Origin: Bradyrhizobium japonicum USDA 6
Lineage (GTDB): Bacteria > Pseudomonadota > Alphaproteobacteria > Rhizobiales > Xanthobacteraceae
Assembly (NCBI RefSeq): GCF_000284375.1
Contig: NC_017249.1
Span: forward strand, 5,186,001-5,250,000
Direction of reading: 5' to 3'
Length of the DNA stretch: 64,000 bases
The notes below the pieces were generated by a model. It did not search any database, was not told where the DNA came from, and saw only the letters and a list, made by a program, of their open reading frames with translations. The number at the start of each line of letters is the position of its first letter. The stretch's first letter is position 1. The position numbers and the translations under genes are program-made. Positions 16,955-25,305 of this stretch are shown one piece after another.

Positions 16955-17212
16955 GAGCTGTCGAAGGGCTGTCGAAATCGGGCTTCTCAGGAAATGCGGG
17001 CTCAGCCTTGAGTTCCGCATTTCCCTGCTTCGCGTAAATGCGCCCGCAAGTCCAATAAATTAATGCAAGGGGAAACGATAAAGCGTTGTTATCGCGTCGC
17101 ATAACAGCCCGGCGGCCCTGCGTTCTTGCTGGCTCTTTGGCCCTTGACGCAAGGGCTGCGGCTCGCAAGATGCGCGCGTTCTTTCCCGCCCATCCGGAGC
17201 TCGTTCTCGTCC

Positions 17213-17911
17213 ATGTCGCTGTCCCTCGAAGCCCGCAAGACCCTCGCCGGCATCACCACTGCCACCATCACCACGGTCCTGCTGAAGAAGGGCCTGCGCA
17301 ACGTCTGGATGCGCGGTGCGCGTCCGCTGCGCCCGGGCCTGCCGCGCCTGGTCGGGCCCGCCTTCACGCTGCGCTTCGTGCCGGCCCGCGAGGATCTGGC
17401 GACGCCGGAATCCTGGTCGTCGCCGATCTCGACCCGCACCGCGATCGAGGCGATGCCGGACGGCTGCATTGCCGTGGTCGATGCCATGGGCATCACCGAT
17501 GCCGGCATCTTCGGCGACATCCTCTGCGCCCGCATGATGAAACGCGGCGTCACTGCGCTCGTCACCGACGGCGTGGTGCGGGACGTCGAGGGCGTGCTCG
17601 GCACCAATCTTCCGGTGTGGTGCGACGGCTATGCCGCGCCGCCGTCGGTTGCGGGCCTCACCTTCGTCGGCTGGGGCGAGCCGATCGGCTGCGGCGGCGT
17701 TGCGGTGTTCCCGAACGACATCGTGGTTGCCGACCAGGACGGCTGCGTGCTGATCCCGCAGGCGATGCTCGATCACGTGCTCAATGAGGGCGTCGAGCAG
17801 GAGCGGATGGAAGCCTGGATCGTCAACGAGGTGAACAACGGCGCGGTGCTGCCGGGCCTCTATCCCATGAACGCCGAAACCAAGGCGCGCTACGCCGCCA
17901 GCAAGAAGTAA
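17213..17911 (+). CDS. RraA family protein (possible HMG/CHA-type aldolase)
   Basis: 232 residues with the RraA/dimethylmenaquinone-methyltransferase-like fold. Central motifs are VDAMGITDAGIFGDILCARMMKRGVTALVTDGVVRDVEGV and GCGGVAVFPNDIVVADQDGCVLIP. Members either modulate RNase E or act as divalent-metal 4-hydroxy-4-methyl-2-oxoglutarate aldolases; the Gly-X-X-Arg-Asp (GVVRD) motif fits the aldolase branch. The start MSLSLEARKTLAG at 17213 follows a divergent promoter region shared with pxpB. It forms an operon with the cupin gene 18 bp downstream. Confidence 0.8.
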   Translation: MSLSLEARKTLAGITTATITTVLLKKGLRNVWMRGARPLRPGLPRLVGPAFTLRFVPAREDLATPESWSSPISTRTAIEAMPDGCIAVVDAMGITDAGIFGDILCARMMKRGVTALVTDGVVRDVEGVLGTNLPVWCDGYAAPPSVAGLTFVGWGEPIGCGGVAVFPNDIVVADQDGCVLIPQAMLDHVLNEGVEQERMEAWIVNEVNNGAVLPGLYPMNAETKARYAASKK

Positions 17912-17929
17912 CAGGAAACGAGGTATCCC

Positions 17930-18334
17930 ATGGAAATCACCGTCGCAGGCACGCGGCCGACCCGCCGCGCGCCCAAGGAAAATTTTACGGGCACCGTGTT
18001 GCAGGACCCCGTGATCATGGCGCCGGCGCCGGCGCGGCTGAACTGCTCGCGCGTCACCTTTGAGCCGGGCGCGCGTACCAACTGGCACCACCATCCGCTT
18101 GGGCAGACGCTCTACGTGATTTCGGGCGTCGGCCGCGTCCAGACCAAGGGTGGCCCTGTCAAGGAGATCCGTCCCGGTGACACCGTCTGGATCCCGCCGG
18201 GTGAACTGCACTGGCACGGCGCCTCGCCGAACAACAGCATGTGCCACATCGCCATGCAGGAAGCGCTCGACGGTGTCTATTCGACCTGGCTGGAGCCGGT
18301 GACCGACGCGGAGTACGGCGCGGCGCTCGGCTAA
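17930..18334 (+). CDS. cupin domain protein
   Basis: 134 residues, single cupin_2 domain. Metal-binding motif 1 is GARTNWHHHPLGQTLYVISG (His-His-His plus a Gln where Glu is usual) and motif 2 is PGDTVWIPPGELHWHGA. The end (DGVYSTWLEPVTDAEYGA) is typical of the carboxymuconolactone/quercetinase-like cupins found next to such genes. It probably works with the RraA-like enzyme on a small organic acid. Substrate unknown. Confidence 0.85.
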   Translation: MEITVAGTRPTRRAPKENFTGTVLQDPVIMAPAPARLNCSRVTFEPGARTNWHHHPLGQTLYVISGVGRVQTKGGPVKEIRPGDTVWIPPGELHWHGASPNNSMCHIAMQEALDGVYSTWLEPVTDAEYGAALG

Positions 18335-18344
18335 TCTCCCCATG

Positions 18345-18390
18345 CCCCGGATGCAATGCAGCGCGTAAGCGCTGCGTTGCTGATCCGGGG
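18345..18390. repeat. palindromic repeat after the cupin gene
   Basis: Imperfect inverted repeat: CCCCGGATGCAATGCAGCG (from 18345) pairs with CGCTGCGTTGCTGATCCGGGG (to 18390) around a CGTAAG-type loop. From memory such elements (CCCCGGAT...ATCCGGGG) are scattered through Bradyrhizobium. It may serve as the transcript terminator of the RraA-cupin operon. Confidence 0.65.
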
Positions 18391-18420
18391 CCCGGAAGTT
18401 TCCGCAGAACAAGATCTCGG

Positions 18421-18467
18421 GTCCCGGCTCTGCGCAGCAACGCTTCGCGCTGCAGCGCGTCCGGGAC
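18421..18467. repeat. second palindromic repeat, same family
   Basis: Inverted repeat with outer arms GTCCCGG (18421-18427) and CCGGGAC (18461-18467) and complementary inner CTGCGCAGC/GCTGCAGCG stretches. It lies 31 bp after the previous repeat, giving a tandem pair between convergent genes. Confidence 0.55.
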
Positions 18468-18473
18468 ACAGAA

Positions 18474-18869
18474 CTACATCCGCTCCGCCGTCCACGTGCC
18501 CGTGCACAGGGGGCCGCGCCATGTGCCGGAGCCTGAAGTGCCGCTGAGCCGGCCGAAGCCGACGGCGCGTTTGATCCCGTTGCTCAAGGTGACGTTGATG
18601 CTGCCGGCATCGGCCACGCGGCCGGATGCTGACACCGCAGCGCTGCTCGATGCGATCTGACCGTTGTTGATGCCGATCGAGACCGTTGCGCCGTTGCCGC
18701 AGGTCTCGGTCGATGACGAGATGTGGACATTCCATGTGCCGTCGAAAGTGCTTGTCGCTGCGCTCGCCTGGGTCAGCGGGATGGCGATGGCGACAATGCT
18801 GGCGAAGAGACCTTTGCGAAATCCGTTAATGACACGCCCCGTTGGTTGACCATGGGGGGATCGTGGCAT
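18474..18869 (-). CDS. small secreted protein of unknown function
   Basis: 131 residues if started at ATG 18869; the true start is uncertain because this adds a long polar stretch before the hydrophobic signal (GLFASIVAIAIPLTQASAATS, cleavage after ASA). The mature part is about 95 residues, Ser/Gly/Thr-rich (TFDGTWNVHISSSTETCGNG...TSGSGTWRGPLCTGTWTAERM), with two cysteines likely bonded. The DGTWxV and GTW pattern suggests a small beta-barrel (lipocalin/avidin-like). Not recognised as a named family. Confidence 0.65.
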   Translation of the reverse strand: MPRSPHGQPTGRVINGFRKGLFASIVAIAIPLTQASAATSTFDGTWNVHISSSTETCGNGATVSIGINNGQIASSSAAVSASGRVADAGSINVTLSNGIKRAVGFGRLSGTSGSGTWRGPLCTGTWTAERM

Positions 18870-18966
18870 GAGCGCGGAACCCGAACCCGCGTTGTGAGGG
18901 CTGTCACGTGCGCACGGGGCTCTGTGAGGTGGCGCACCCCGCAACGAGATCGCGGACAAAAGCAAA

Positions 18967-18987
18967 GGGGCCCGGATCGCGGGCCCC
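18967..18987 (-). terminator. terminator after the DUF2147 gene
   Basis: GGGGCCC (18967-18973) pairs with GGGCCCC (18981-18987), plus a further G-C pair. On the minus strand it is followed by TTTGCTTTTG. It lies just after the stop of the gene at 19016. Confidence 0.7.
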
Positions 18988-19015
18988 TTGTTCAGTTCGA
19001 GCGTCGAAGCCGGAC

Positions 19016-19909
19016 TCAGTTCACGCGCGTCCAGGTCTGGCCGCCGCAGAACATGCCGCCGAAGGCGCAGCCCTGCACGCGCAGGCGGTCGGTGCCCTTC
19101 ATTGCGATCGTGGAATCGTAGGTCGAGCCGGTGTTGGGATCGAGGATGCGGCCGGACCATTTCTGATCCTTGTTCTGGTCCTTGGCGGGCTTCATGTTGA
19201 TGAGGACCTGTTCGCCGTTCTGGTTCGATTTGCTGTCGACCGAATAGCCGCAGAGATTGCTGCCGCATTGCTCGATGCGGACCTTGCCTTCCTTTTCCTC
19301 GGTGAGCCAGATGCCGAGCGGTGAATTGAGATCGCGCGCGGGCGCGCCTGCGGGAGCCGGGGGAGCGACGGCGGCGGCCTGAACGGGTGCGGCAGCCGGC
19401 GCCGGAGCGGGGGCTGGACGCGGCGCCGGGGGGGCAGCAGCCACAGTCGGGGCCGGCGGCGGTGCCACGGCGGGCGCTGCCTGCTCCTCGACCGGAGCGG
19501 GCGCCGGAGGCGGTGCGGGTGGCGGCAAGACGGCCGTTTCGGCCGGCGCGTTGCTGGCGGTTGCGGACGGCGGCGGAGCGGGCGGGGGCGGAACCGGCGG
19601 CGGCGCTGCAGCGGCCGGCGCCTGTTCGGTTGCGGGCGGCGCCACGACAGGGGCGGGAGCTGGTGCCGGAGCGGCCTGCGGTTGCGGATCAACCTTGGCC
19701 TGTTGCGGCGCCTGCTGGCCCGGGCTCGTCTCGTTCTTCTTGGCTTTTTTCGCCTTGCCCTGGCCGGTGTTGTCGTAGACGCCGGGGATCTGCACCGTGC
19801 CGCGGTCCGGATCGATGCGGATGGTGCGCCCGCCATATTCGAAAGTGTACTGCGCTTGCGCAGCGGTGCTCGCCAAAAGGAATGCGGCCGTGGCCAACAG
19901 CTTCCTCAT
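19016..19909 (-). CDS. DUF2147-type secreted protein with long Pro/Ala linker
   Basis: 297 residues from ATG 19909 (MRKLLATAAFLLASTAAQAQ, a clear signal peptide). After YTFEYGGRTIRIDPDRGTV comes a low-complexity Pro/Ala/Val linker of roughly 110 residues, then a C-terminal domain of the DUF2147 type (GIWLTEEKEGKVRIEQCGSNLCGYSV...WSGRILDPNTGSTYDSTIAM...LRVQGCAFGGMFCGGQTWTRV). The linker suggests it spans the periplasm or peptidoglycan. A CRP/FNR-like palindrome lies 61 bp upstream and a strong terminator follows. Confidence 0.8.
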   Translation of the reverse strand: MRKLLATAAFLLASTAAQAQYTFEYGGRTIRIDPDRGTVQIPGVYDNTGQGKAKKAKKNETSPGQQAPQQAKVDPQPQAAPAPAPAPVVAPPATEQAPAAAAPPPVPPPPAPPPSATASNAPAETAVLPPPAPPPAPAPVEEQAAPAVAPPPAPTVAAAPPAPRPAPAPAPAAAPVQAAAVAPPAPAGAPARDLNSPLGIWLTEEKEGKVRIEQCGSNLCGYSVDSKSNQNGEQVLINMKPAKDQNKDQKWSGRILDPNTGSTYDSTIAMKGTDRLRVQGCAFGGMFCGGQTWTRVN

Positions 19910-19969
19910 TTCCGTCTCCTGAACAGCTGGTCCCCGCACCAACGCTTACGCGCCGGTTCGATCGCAAAA

Positions 19970-19985
19970 AGTGATCTAGATCACT
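19970..19985. promoter_or_regulatory. perfect 16-bp palindrome, CRP/FNR-type site
   Basis: AGTGATCTAGATCACT is a perfect dyad with the GTGA-N6-TCAC core of CRP-like sites (FNR/FixK would be TTGA-N6-TCAA). It is centred about 68 bp before the start codon of the DUF2147 gene, a suitable position for an activator. Which Crp-Fnr protein binds cannot be told. Confidence 0.55.
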
Positions 19986-20174
19986 GTCACCGTATGAGTC
20001 GTGGTCCGGCGGTGCCGGGTTCAATAAGCCCGGAACCTGCCCTCAATTTGGCCGAGACTAGCGACAGGAGGACGCGGCCGGGAGCGCCGTTCCGATGGGA
20101 TCGTAACGAGGCTCTAGATTCTCTAGATTCCGTCTTCCTTACGCGAACCGCTGCCCGCTACGCCCGAAAACGCT

Positions 20175-20957
20175 CTAGTCGAACCAGGCGGCGTAGATCT
20201 TCCTGTAGCTGCCGTCCTCCATCGAGATGTGCAGCCATTGGTCGACGAAAGCCTTCAGCGCCATGTCGCGCTGGAGCCAGTAGGCCTTCTCCGAGAAGTC
20301 GAACGGCTTTTCGGGATGCACCGCGCAGAGCACGCCGGAATGCTGCTTCTGCTGGTAGCGGGTCTCGGAAGCGTCCGTCATCATCAAATCGGCGTTGCCC
20401 TTGGCGATCTCGTCGAAGATCACGGTGTTGTCGGAGAAGACGTTGATCTCGGCATCCTTGATGTTGGCGCGCGCGAACCGCTCGTTGGTGCCGCCCGGAT
20501 TGACGATGACGCGGGTGCCCTTCTTGTCGATATCGGAGATGGTCTGGTACTTGCCGACGTCGGCGCAGCGCGCGATCGGCGTCTTGCCTTCGCGCATGAT
20601 CGGCATCGAGAAGAAGCCCTTCTTCTGCCGGTCGAGCGTGACCGAGACGCCGCCCATGGCGATGTCGAACTGGTCGGCCTCGAAGTCCTTCATGAGCTTC
20701 GGCCAGGCCGTCGGCACGAATTCGACCTTGACGCCGAGCGCCTTGCCGAGTGCCTCCGCCATGTCGACGTCGAAGCCGCTGAACTGCTGCGTCGCCTTGT
20801 CCAGGTAGGTGAAAGGCTTGTAGTCACCGGTCATGCCGACGCGCAAAGTGCCGCGCTTGACGATCTCGTCGAGGCGCGACGGCGCCGGCTGCTGCGCATA
20901 TGCCGAAAAGTTCGCCAGCAGGACCACGGCCAAAGCCGCCACGATTCGAACGATCAT
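20175..20957 (-). CDS. periplasmic cyclohexadienyl dehydratase-like protein (PheC family)
   Basis: 260 residues from ATG 20957 with a signal peptide (MIVRIVAALAVVLLANFSAYA). The fold is that of amino-acid-binding proteins, but the sequence tracks PheC: RVGMTGDYKPFTYLD, FDVDMAEALGKALGV, DFEADQFDIAMGGVSVTLDRQ, VIVNPGGTNERFARANIKDA, ADLMMTDASETR, AVHPEKPFDFSEKAYWLQRD and VDQWLHI. PheC converts prephenate or arogenate to phenylpyruvate or phenylalanine in the periplasm; the glutamate in DASETR matches the catalytic one. No transporter genes are adjacent, which supports an enzyme over a binding protein. Confidence 0.75.
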   Translation of the reverse strand: MIVRIVAALAVVLLANFSAYAQQPAPSRLDEIVKRGTLRVGMTGDYKPFTYLDKATQQFSGFDVDMAEALGKALGVKVEFVPTAWPKLMKDFEADQFDIAMGGVSVTLDRQKKGFFSMPIMREGKTPIARCADVGKYQTISDIDKKGTRVIVNPGGTNERFARANIKDAEINVFSDNTVIFDEIAKGNADLMMTDASETRYQQKQHSGVLCAVHPEKPFDFSEKAYWLQRDMALKAFVDQWLHISMEDGSYRKIYAAWFD

Positions 20958-21058
20958 CTCTTTTCCACCCATGCCCGAGCTGTCATTGTGCAGCTCTTGA
21001 AATTTGGATTTAGACCAGATGCCCGTCGCTGGCGAGGCGGAATTGAAGGGAATTTTGG

Positions 21059-21574
21059 GTGACGATCTCGATGTATGACGCCTCGGTCGGCGTCTTCGTG
21101 CCGTATCTACGCAACCTGTCGGCACTGCTGGACAAGGGCGTCGCCTATGCCGAAAGCCGGAAGTTCAATCCGGCCGTCCTGCTCGGCATGCGCATGGCGC
21201 CGAACATGTACGATCTGGCGCAGCAGATAGGGGAGGCGTGCCGCCATGCCACGGTCGCGCCGGCCTTGCTGGCCGACCAAGAGCCGGTGGCGCTGCCGGC
21301 GCTGGAGCACGACATCGCCGGGCTTCAGGCGCGCATTGCGACGTCAATCGAGTTCATCGAAAGCCTGTCGCGCGCCGAGATCGACAGCGCGGTGGAACGG
21401 AATGTCTTCTTCAGGCTGAAAAACGGGACCGAGCTGCCCTTCACCGGGCGGACGCTGCTGCTGACGTTCAGCGTCCCGCAATTCTTCTTTCACGTCACGA
21501 CGTCCTACGACTTGCTCCGGCATGCCGGCGTCGAGCTCGTGAAGCGGGATTTTCTCGGCCCCCGCGAGCGCTAG
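21059..21574 (+). CDS. DUF1993 family protein
   Basis: 171 residues, cytoplasmic, mostly helical. MTISMYDASVGVFVPYLRNLSALLDKG and the C-terminal TFSVPQFFFHVTTSYDLLRHAGVELVKRDFLG are the DUF1993 (DinB-like four-helix bundle) signature. The three-histidine metal site of DinB proteins is not obvious. Function unknown. Its stop codon overlaps that of the convergent gene (CTAG at 21571-21574). Confidence 0.88.
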   Translation: MTISMYDASVGVFVPYLRNLSALLDKGVAYAESRKFNPAVLLGMRMAPNMYDLAQQIGEACRHATVAPALLADQEPVALPALEHDIAGLQARIATSIEFIESLSRAEIDSAVERNVFFRLKNGTELPFTGRTLLLTFSVPQFFFHVTTSYDLLRHAGVELVKRDFLGPRER

Positions 21575-22080
21575 GCTTCGCCCTTGCGCTCGTAATCGGC
21601 GAGCGAGCTGCGGCCGGCGATCTCGCTGCGCAGCTCCTCGAAGCGCCGATGTGCCTCATCCTCGTGCGCGTCGACGAAATGCACCGCGGCTTCGCTCGTC
21701 ATCGGGCCGCTGACCACGGGCGCGGACTGCTCGCCGATGGTCTCGTGGACGTAGAACTGGTCGTCATCGCCGCGATGGACCGTCCATTTCAGGCGGATCG
21801 CCACCATCGGCCCCGGACCGACCTTGCTGTAGCCGTCGGCATCGGTGTGCTCCGGCACCAGGGGCTGCTCCTCGACCACGGGATGCTCGTGCTCGTCGAC
21901 CACCGCATGCTCGTCGGCGACAGGATGCTCGTCGGTGATAGGATGCTCGTCGGCGACGACCTGCTCACCGGCGACCACCATTTCGGTCTCGGTCTCGCGG
22001 ACGACGAGGGCGGGCTCGGGGTGCTCCAAAATGCTGGCGATGGTGGCCAGCGCATGGTCGGTCGGGTCGATCTCTGACAA
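21571..22080 (-). CDS. hypothetical acidic protein with DEHP repeats
   Basis: 169 residues. An acidic, repetitive stretch at about residues 38-70 (VVADEHPITDEHPVADEHAVVDEHEHPVVEEQP, given as pattern [V/I]-x-DEHP) precedes a compact domain (KVGPGPMVAIRLKWTVHRGDDDQFYVHETIG...FVDAHEDEAHRRFEELRSEIA). The repeat is rich in Asp, Glu and His and could bind metal ions. No family recognised. The repeat is encoded by near-identical 18-bp units, so its copy number may vary between strains. Confidence 0.7.
   Translation of the reverse strand: MSEIDPTDHALATIASILEHPEPALVVRETETEMVVAGEQVVADEHPITDEHPVADEHAVVDEHEHPVVEEQPLVPEHTDADGYSKVGPGPMVAIRLKWTVHRGDDDQFYVHETIGEQSAPVVSGPMTSEAAVHFVDAHEDEAHRRFEELRSEIAGRSSLADYERKGEA
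21905..21958 (-). repeat. three 18-bp tandem units inside the DEHP gene
   Basis: Units at 21905-21922, 21923-21940 and 21941-21958 share the core G(C/G)ATGCTCGTCGGCGA with one to three changes. A degenerate fourth unit lies near 21881-21904. They are in frame and encode the repeating ADEHP hexamer. Confidence 0.8.
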
Positions 22081-22248
22081 GGGTCCATCCTCCAGCTCGA
22101 CGCGGCCGGCAAGTCTGTCCCACTGCCGCCGCGGCCGGACTTATTACGCGGGTTTGATTAAGGCTGAGTTGGGGCTCGATCTGCACCAAAATGGGACGCA
22201 TTCTGGCGTTCCAGAGGCGGGCGGATAACCGCCCGCCTGGAGGACGGC

Positions 22249-23238
22249 TCAGCCGAGCACGTCCTGGTTGATGATGTTCTGCCGGATGGGATCGCCGTCC
22301 AGCACACTCAGGATATTGCGAGCTGTCTGCTCGCTCATGCGGCTCACCGCCTCGACGGTGACACCGGCGACGTGCGGGGCCATGATGACGTTGGGCAGCG
22401 CGAACAGCGCGTTGCTGATCGGCGGCGGCTCCACCTCGAACACGTCGATCCCGGCACCGGCAATCCTGCCGGAGACCAGGGCGTCGTACAGCGCGGCTTC
22501 CTTCACGATGCCGCCGCGTGCGGTGTTGATGAGATAGGATTTCGGCTTCATCCGGCCGATCCGCGCCGCATCGAACAGGCCGACGGTCTCCGGCGTCTTC
22601 GGGCAGTGGATGGTGACGAAGTCGGCGTTGGGCAGCGCTGCGTCGAGATCGGCGACGGGCTCGCAGCCAGCGGCCTTGATCTCGGCGGCAGGCTTGTATG
22701 GATCGTAGACCTGCACCTTCATTTCCATCGCCAGGCAGCGCTTGGCGGTGCGTGTGCCGATGCGGCCGAAGCCGATGACGAGCACGGTCTTGCCGTAGAG
22801 ATCGAACGGCAGCATGCCGAGCCGGTCGGCCCATTTGCCGTCCTTGACGCAGGCATGCATCTCCTGCGCGCGCTTGGCCAGCGTCAGCATCATGAACAGC
22901 GCCTGCTCGGCGACCGAGGGCGAGTTGGCGCTGCCCGCGACCATCAGCGGCACCTTGCGGCGGGAGAGGGCGGGGACGTCGACGGCGTCATAGCCGACGC
23001 CGATCCGCGTCACCACTTTCATGTCGCGGGACGCCTCGAGCTCGGTCTCGCCGAAGGCGGTGGCGCCGAGCGCCACGCCATGGACCGGGGCATGGCTCTT
23101 CAGCAGTGCCTCAAAATCCTTCGCCGAGATCAGGTTTGCAAATTCGACGAGCTCGATATCGTCTCGCTGGGTGAGGAGGGCGCGGGCCTCTTGCGACAAA
23201 GTTTGTGTAACGAAGATCTTCTTCTTGTTGGTCGCCAT
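22249..23238 (-). CDS. D-2-hydroxyacid dehydrogenase family protein
   Basis: 329 residues. NAD-binding motif VIGFGRIGTRTAKR followed by the D-acid strand VYDPYKP; catalytic arginine in NTARGG, glutamate in IDVFEVEPPP, and histidine in APHVAGVT. The family reduces 2-keto acids or oxidises D-2-hydroxy acids (phosphoglycerate, glycerate, lactate analogues). It lies at the 3' end of the sugar-type ABC transporter operon, 34 bp after the ATPase gene, and so probably acts on the imported compound or its breakdown product. Confidence 0.88.
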   Translation of the reverse strand: MATNKKKIFVTQTLSQEARALLTQRDDIELVEFANLISAKDFEALLKSHAPVHGVALGATAFGETELEASRDMKVVTRIGVGYDAVDVPALSRRKVPLMVAGSANSPSVAEQALFMMLTLAKRAQEMHACVKDGKWADRLGMLPFDLYGKTVLVIGFGRIGTRTAKRCLAMEMKVQVYDPYKPAAEIKAAGCEPVADLDAALPNADFVTIHCPKTPETVGLFDAARIGRMKPKSYLINTARGGIVKEAALYDALVSGRIAGAGIDVFEVEPPPISNALFALPNVIMAPHVAGVTVEAVSRMSEQTARNILSVLDGDPIRQNIINQDVLG

Positions 23239-23272
23239 CGCTCCCTGCCTGCTCGCATTTCTTGGACCTGCG

Positions 23273-24373
23273 TCACAACACGACGCCGGTGTCTTCGTTT
23301 AGCAGGTGCATATTGTTGAGGTCCATCGCCAAACGCATGGGTGCCCCGTCCTTGGCGCCGGCGTTGGGATCGACGCGGCCGCAGACCGGCGTGCCGTCGA
23401 GGCCGAAATAGACCAGGGTCTCCATCCCCATCGGCTCGGTGACGTCGAGCACGGTGTCGAAAGTCTCGACGCCCGGCCCGAGATGGGCATGCGACTCGGT
23501 GAGGTGCTCGGGCCGGAGGCCGAGCAGCAGCTTGTCGGTGCGCGGCAGCGCGTTGTAGCGCGCGGCGCGGGCCGGCGGCAGCGCAAAGGCGATGCGGTCG
23601 GTCAAACGGATCTGGAGCGCGCCGCCGACATCCTCCAGCCGGCACGGGATGAAATTCATCGCGGGCGAGCCGATGAAACCGGCGACGAAGCGCGTCGCAG
23701 GCTTGTGGTAGAGCTCGTTGGGCGTGCCGATCTGCTCGATGCGGCCCTTGTTCATCACAACGACGCGGTCAGCCAGCGTCATCGCCTCGACCTGGTCGTG
23801 AGTGACGTAGACCGTGGTGGTGCGCACCTTCTGGTGCACCTTCTTGATCTCGATCCGCATCTGCACGCGCAGCTTGGCGTCGAGATTGGACAGCGGCTCG
23901 TCGAACAGGAACACTTTCGGATTGCGCACGATGGCACGGCCCATCGCGACGCGCTGGCGCTGACCGCCGGAGAGCTGCTTCGGCTTGCGGTCGATCAGGT
24001 CGGTGATGTCGAGGAGCCGGGCGGCTTCCGTCACGCGCGCCTTGATCTCGGCCTTGGGATAGTGCTTCAGGCGCAGCCCGAACGACATGTTCTCGGCGAC
24101 CGTCATGTGCGGGTAGAGCGCGTAGTTCTGGAACACCATCGCGATGTCGCGGTCCTTGGGCGGCACGTCGTTGACGACGTCGCCGCCGATCATGATGTCG
24201 CCGTCGCTGATGTCCTCGAGGCCTGCAATCATGCGCAGCGTCGTCGACTTGCCGCAGCCGGAGGGGCCGACGAGTACGATGAACTCATGGTCTGCGATAT
24301 CGAGATCGATGCCGCGCACGGCTTCGACATCATCGTAACGCTTGATCACCTTCCGCAACGTAACGTCAGCCAT
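23273..24373 (-). CDS. sugar-type ABC transporter ATP-binding protein (UgpC/MalK-like)
   Basis: 366 residues. Walker A GPSGCGKST, signature LSGGQRQRVAMGRA, Walker B FLFDEPLSNLDAKLR, H-loop VYVTHDQVEAMTLADR, and a C-terminal TOBE/OB regulatory region (LLLGLRPEHL). The length and TOBE domain are typical of MalK/UgpC ATPases of carbohydrate importers. It is transcribed after the two permeases. Confidence 0.93.
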   Translation of the reverse strand: MADVTLRKVIKRYDDVEAVRGIDLDIADHEFIVLVGPSGCGKSTTLRMIAGLEDISDGDIMIGGDVVNDVPPKDRDIAMVFQNYALYPHMTVAENMSFGLRLKHYPKAEIKARVTEAARLLDITDLIDRKPKQLSGGQRQRVAMGRAIVRNPKVFLFDEPLSNLDAKLRVQMRIEIKKVHQKVRTTTVYVTHDQVEAMTLADRVVVMNKGRIEQIGTPNELYHKPATRFVAGFIGSPAMNFIPCRLEDVGGALQIRLTDRIAFALPPARAARYNALPRTDKLLLGLRPEHLTESHAHLGPGVETFDTVLDVTEPMGMETLVYFGLDGTPVCGRVDPNAGAKDGAPMRLAMDLNNMHLLNEDTGVVL

Positions 24374-24393
24374 GAAACTTCAACCTCTCGATA

Positions 24394-25305
24394 TCAACCC
24401 TTTGTCGCACCGGCGGTCAGGCCGGCGATGTAGTAGTCCATCAGGAAGGCGTAGATGACCAGCGGCGGAGCTGCGCCGAGCAGAGCGCCGGTCATGATCT
24501 GCCCCCAGTTGAAGACGTCGCCCTTGATCAGCGTGGTGGTGATGCCGACCGGCAGCACGAACTGGTCCACCGACGTCGTGAACACGAGGGGATAGAGGAA
24601 CTGGGCCCAGGAGACGGTGAAGGCGAAGATGGTCGCGGCGATCAGCCCGGGCAGCGCGACGGGAATGAATATCCGCGTCAGGGTCTGGAGCCAGGAAGCA
24701 CCGTCGATGATGGCGGCCTCGTCGAGCTCCTTAGGGATCGAGGCGAAGTAGCCGATCATGATCCACGTGCAGAACGGCACGGTCAGGGTCGGGTAGATGA
24801 ACAGCAGTACGTACCATCGGTTGAGCAGGGGGATCCCGGTCCACTCCTGAACGGTCGCAAATACCTTGAAGAGCGGGATGAACAGTAGGCTGTCCGGGAC
24901 GAGGTAGGTCAGGAAGACCCCGGTCGCCAGCGTCGCCGAGCCCCAGAACTTCATCCGCGCCAGCGCAAATGCAGCAGGGATGCTGATCACCATGGTGACG
25001 ATCACCACCACGATCGACACCATCGCCGAATTCCAGAAGAAACGGAGGAACTGGTTGGATGTCAGCAACTCGACGTAGTTCGAGAGCGTTGGATGGAAAA
25101 CCCACCAGGGGTTGGTGGCCGCCGAGATTTCTGCGCTCGTCTTCAGCGAAGTGATCAGCATGTAGAGCGGCGGCGTCAACGAGAAGATCGCAAACAGCAC
25201 CAGGAAGAAATAGGACCAACGCAGCGCCCAGGTGCGGTCGCGGCTCATGCTGCCGTATTTGACCTTGCGCCGGGGGCCGGCCTTGTCGATTGCGACTGTG
25301 CTCAT
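24394..25305 (-). CDS. carbohydrate ABC transporter permease (MalG-like)
   Basis: 303 residues with six hydrophobic segments and the EAA loop EAAIIDGASWLQTLTRIFIPVALPG that docks the ATPase. Its ATG shares a base with the upstream permease stop (TGATG), indicating translational coupling. The pattern SAISxPAAFALARM and a C-terminal GLTAGATKG fit the MalG/UgpE class. Confidence 0.93.
   Translation of the reverse strand: MSTVAIDKAGPRRKVKYGSMSRDRTWALRWSYFFLVLFAIFSLTPPLYMLITSLKTSAEISAATNPWWVFHPTLSNYVELLTSNQFLRFFWNSAMVSIVVVIVTMVISIPAAFALARMKFWGSATLATGVFLTYLVPDSLLFIPLFKVFATVQEWTGIPLLNRWYVLLFIYPTLTVPFCTWIMIGYFASIPKELDEAAIIDGASWLQTLTRIFIPVALPGLIAATIFAFTVSWAQFLYPLVFTTSVDQFVLPVGITTTLIKGDVFNWGQIMTGALLGAAPPLVIYAFLMDYYIAGLTAGATKG

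Noticed and set aside
19340..19700. Pro/Ala-rich stretch as a separate repeat element
   Set aside because: It is the in-frame low-complexity linker of the DUF2147 protein.
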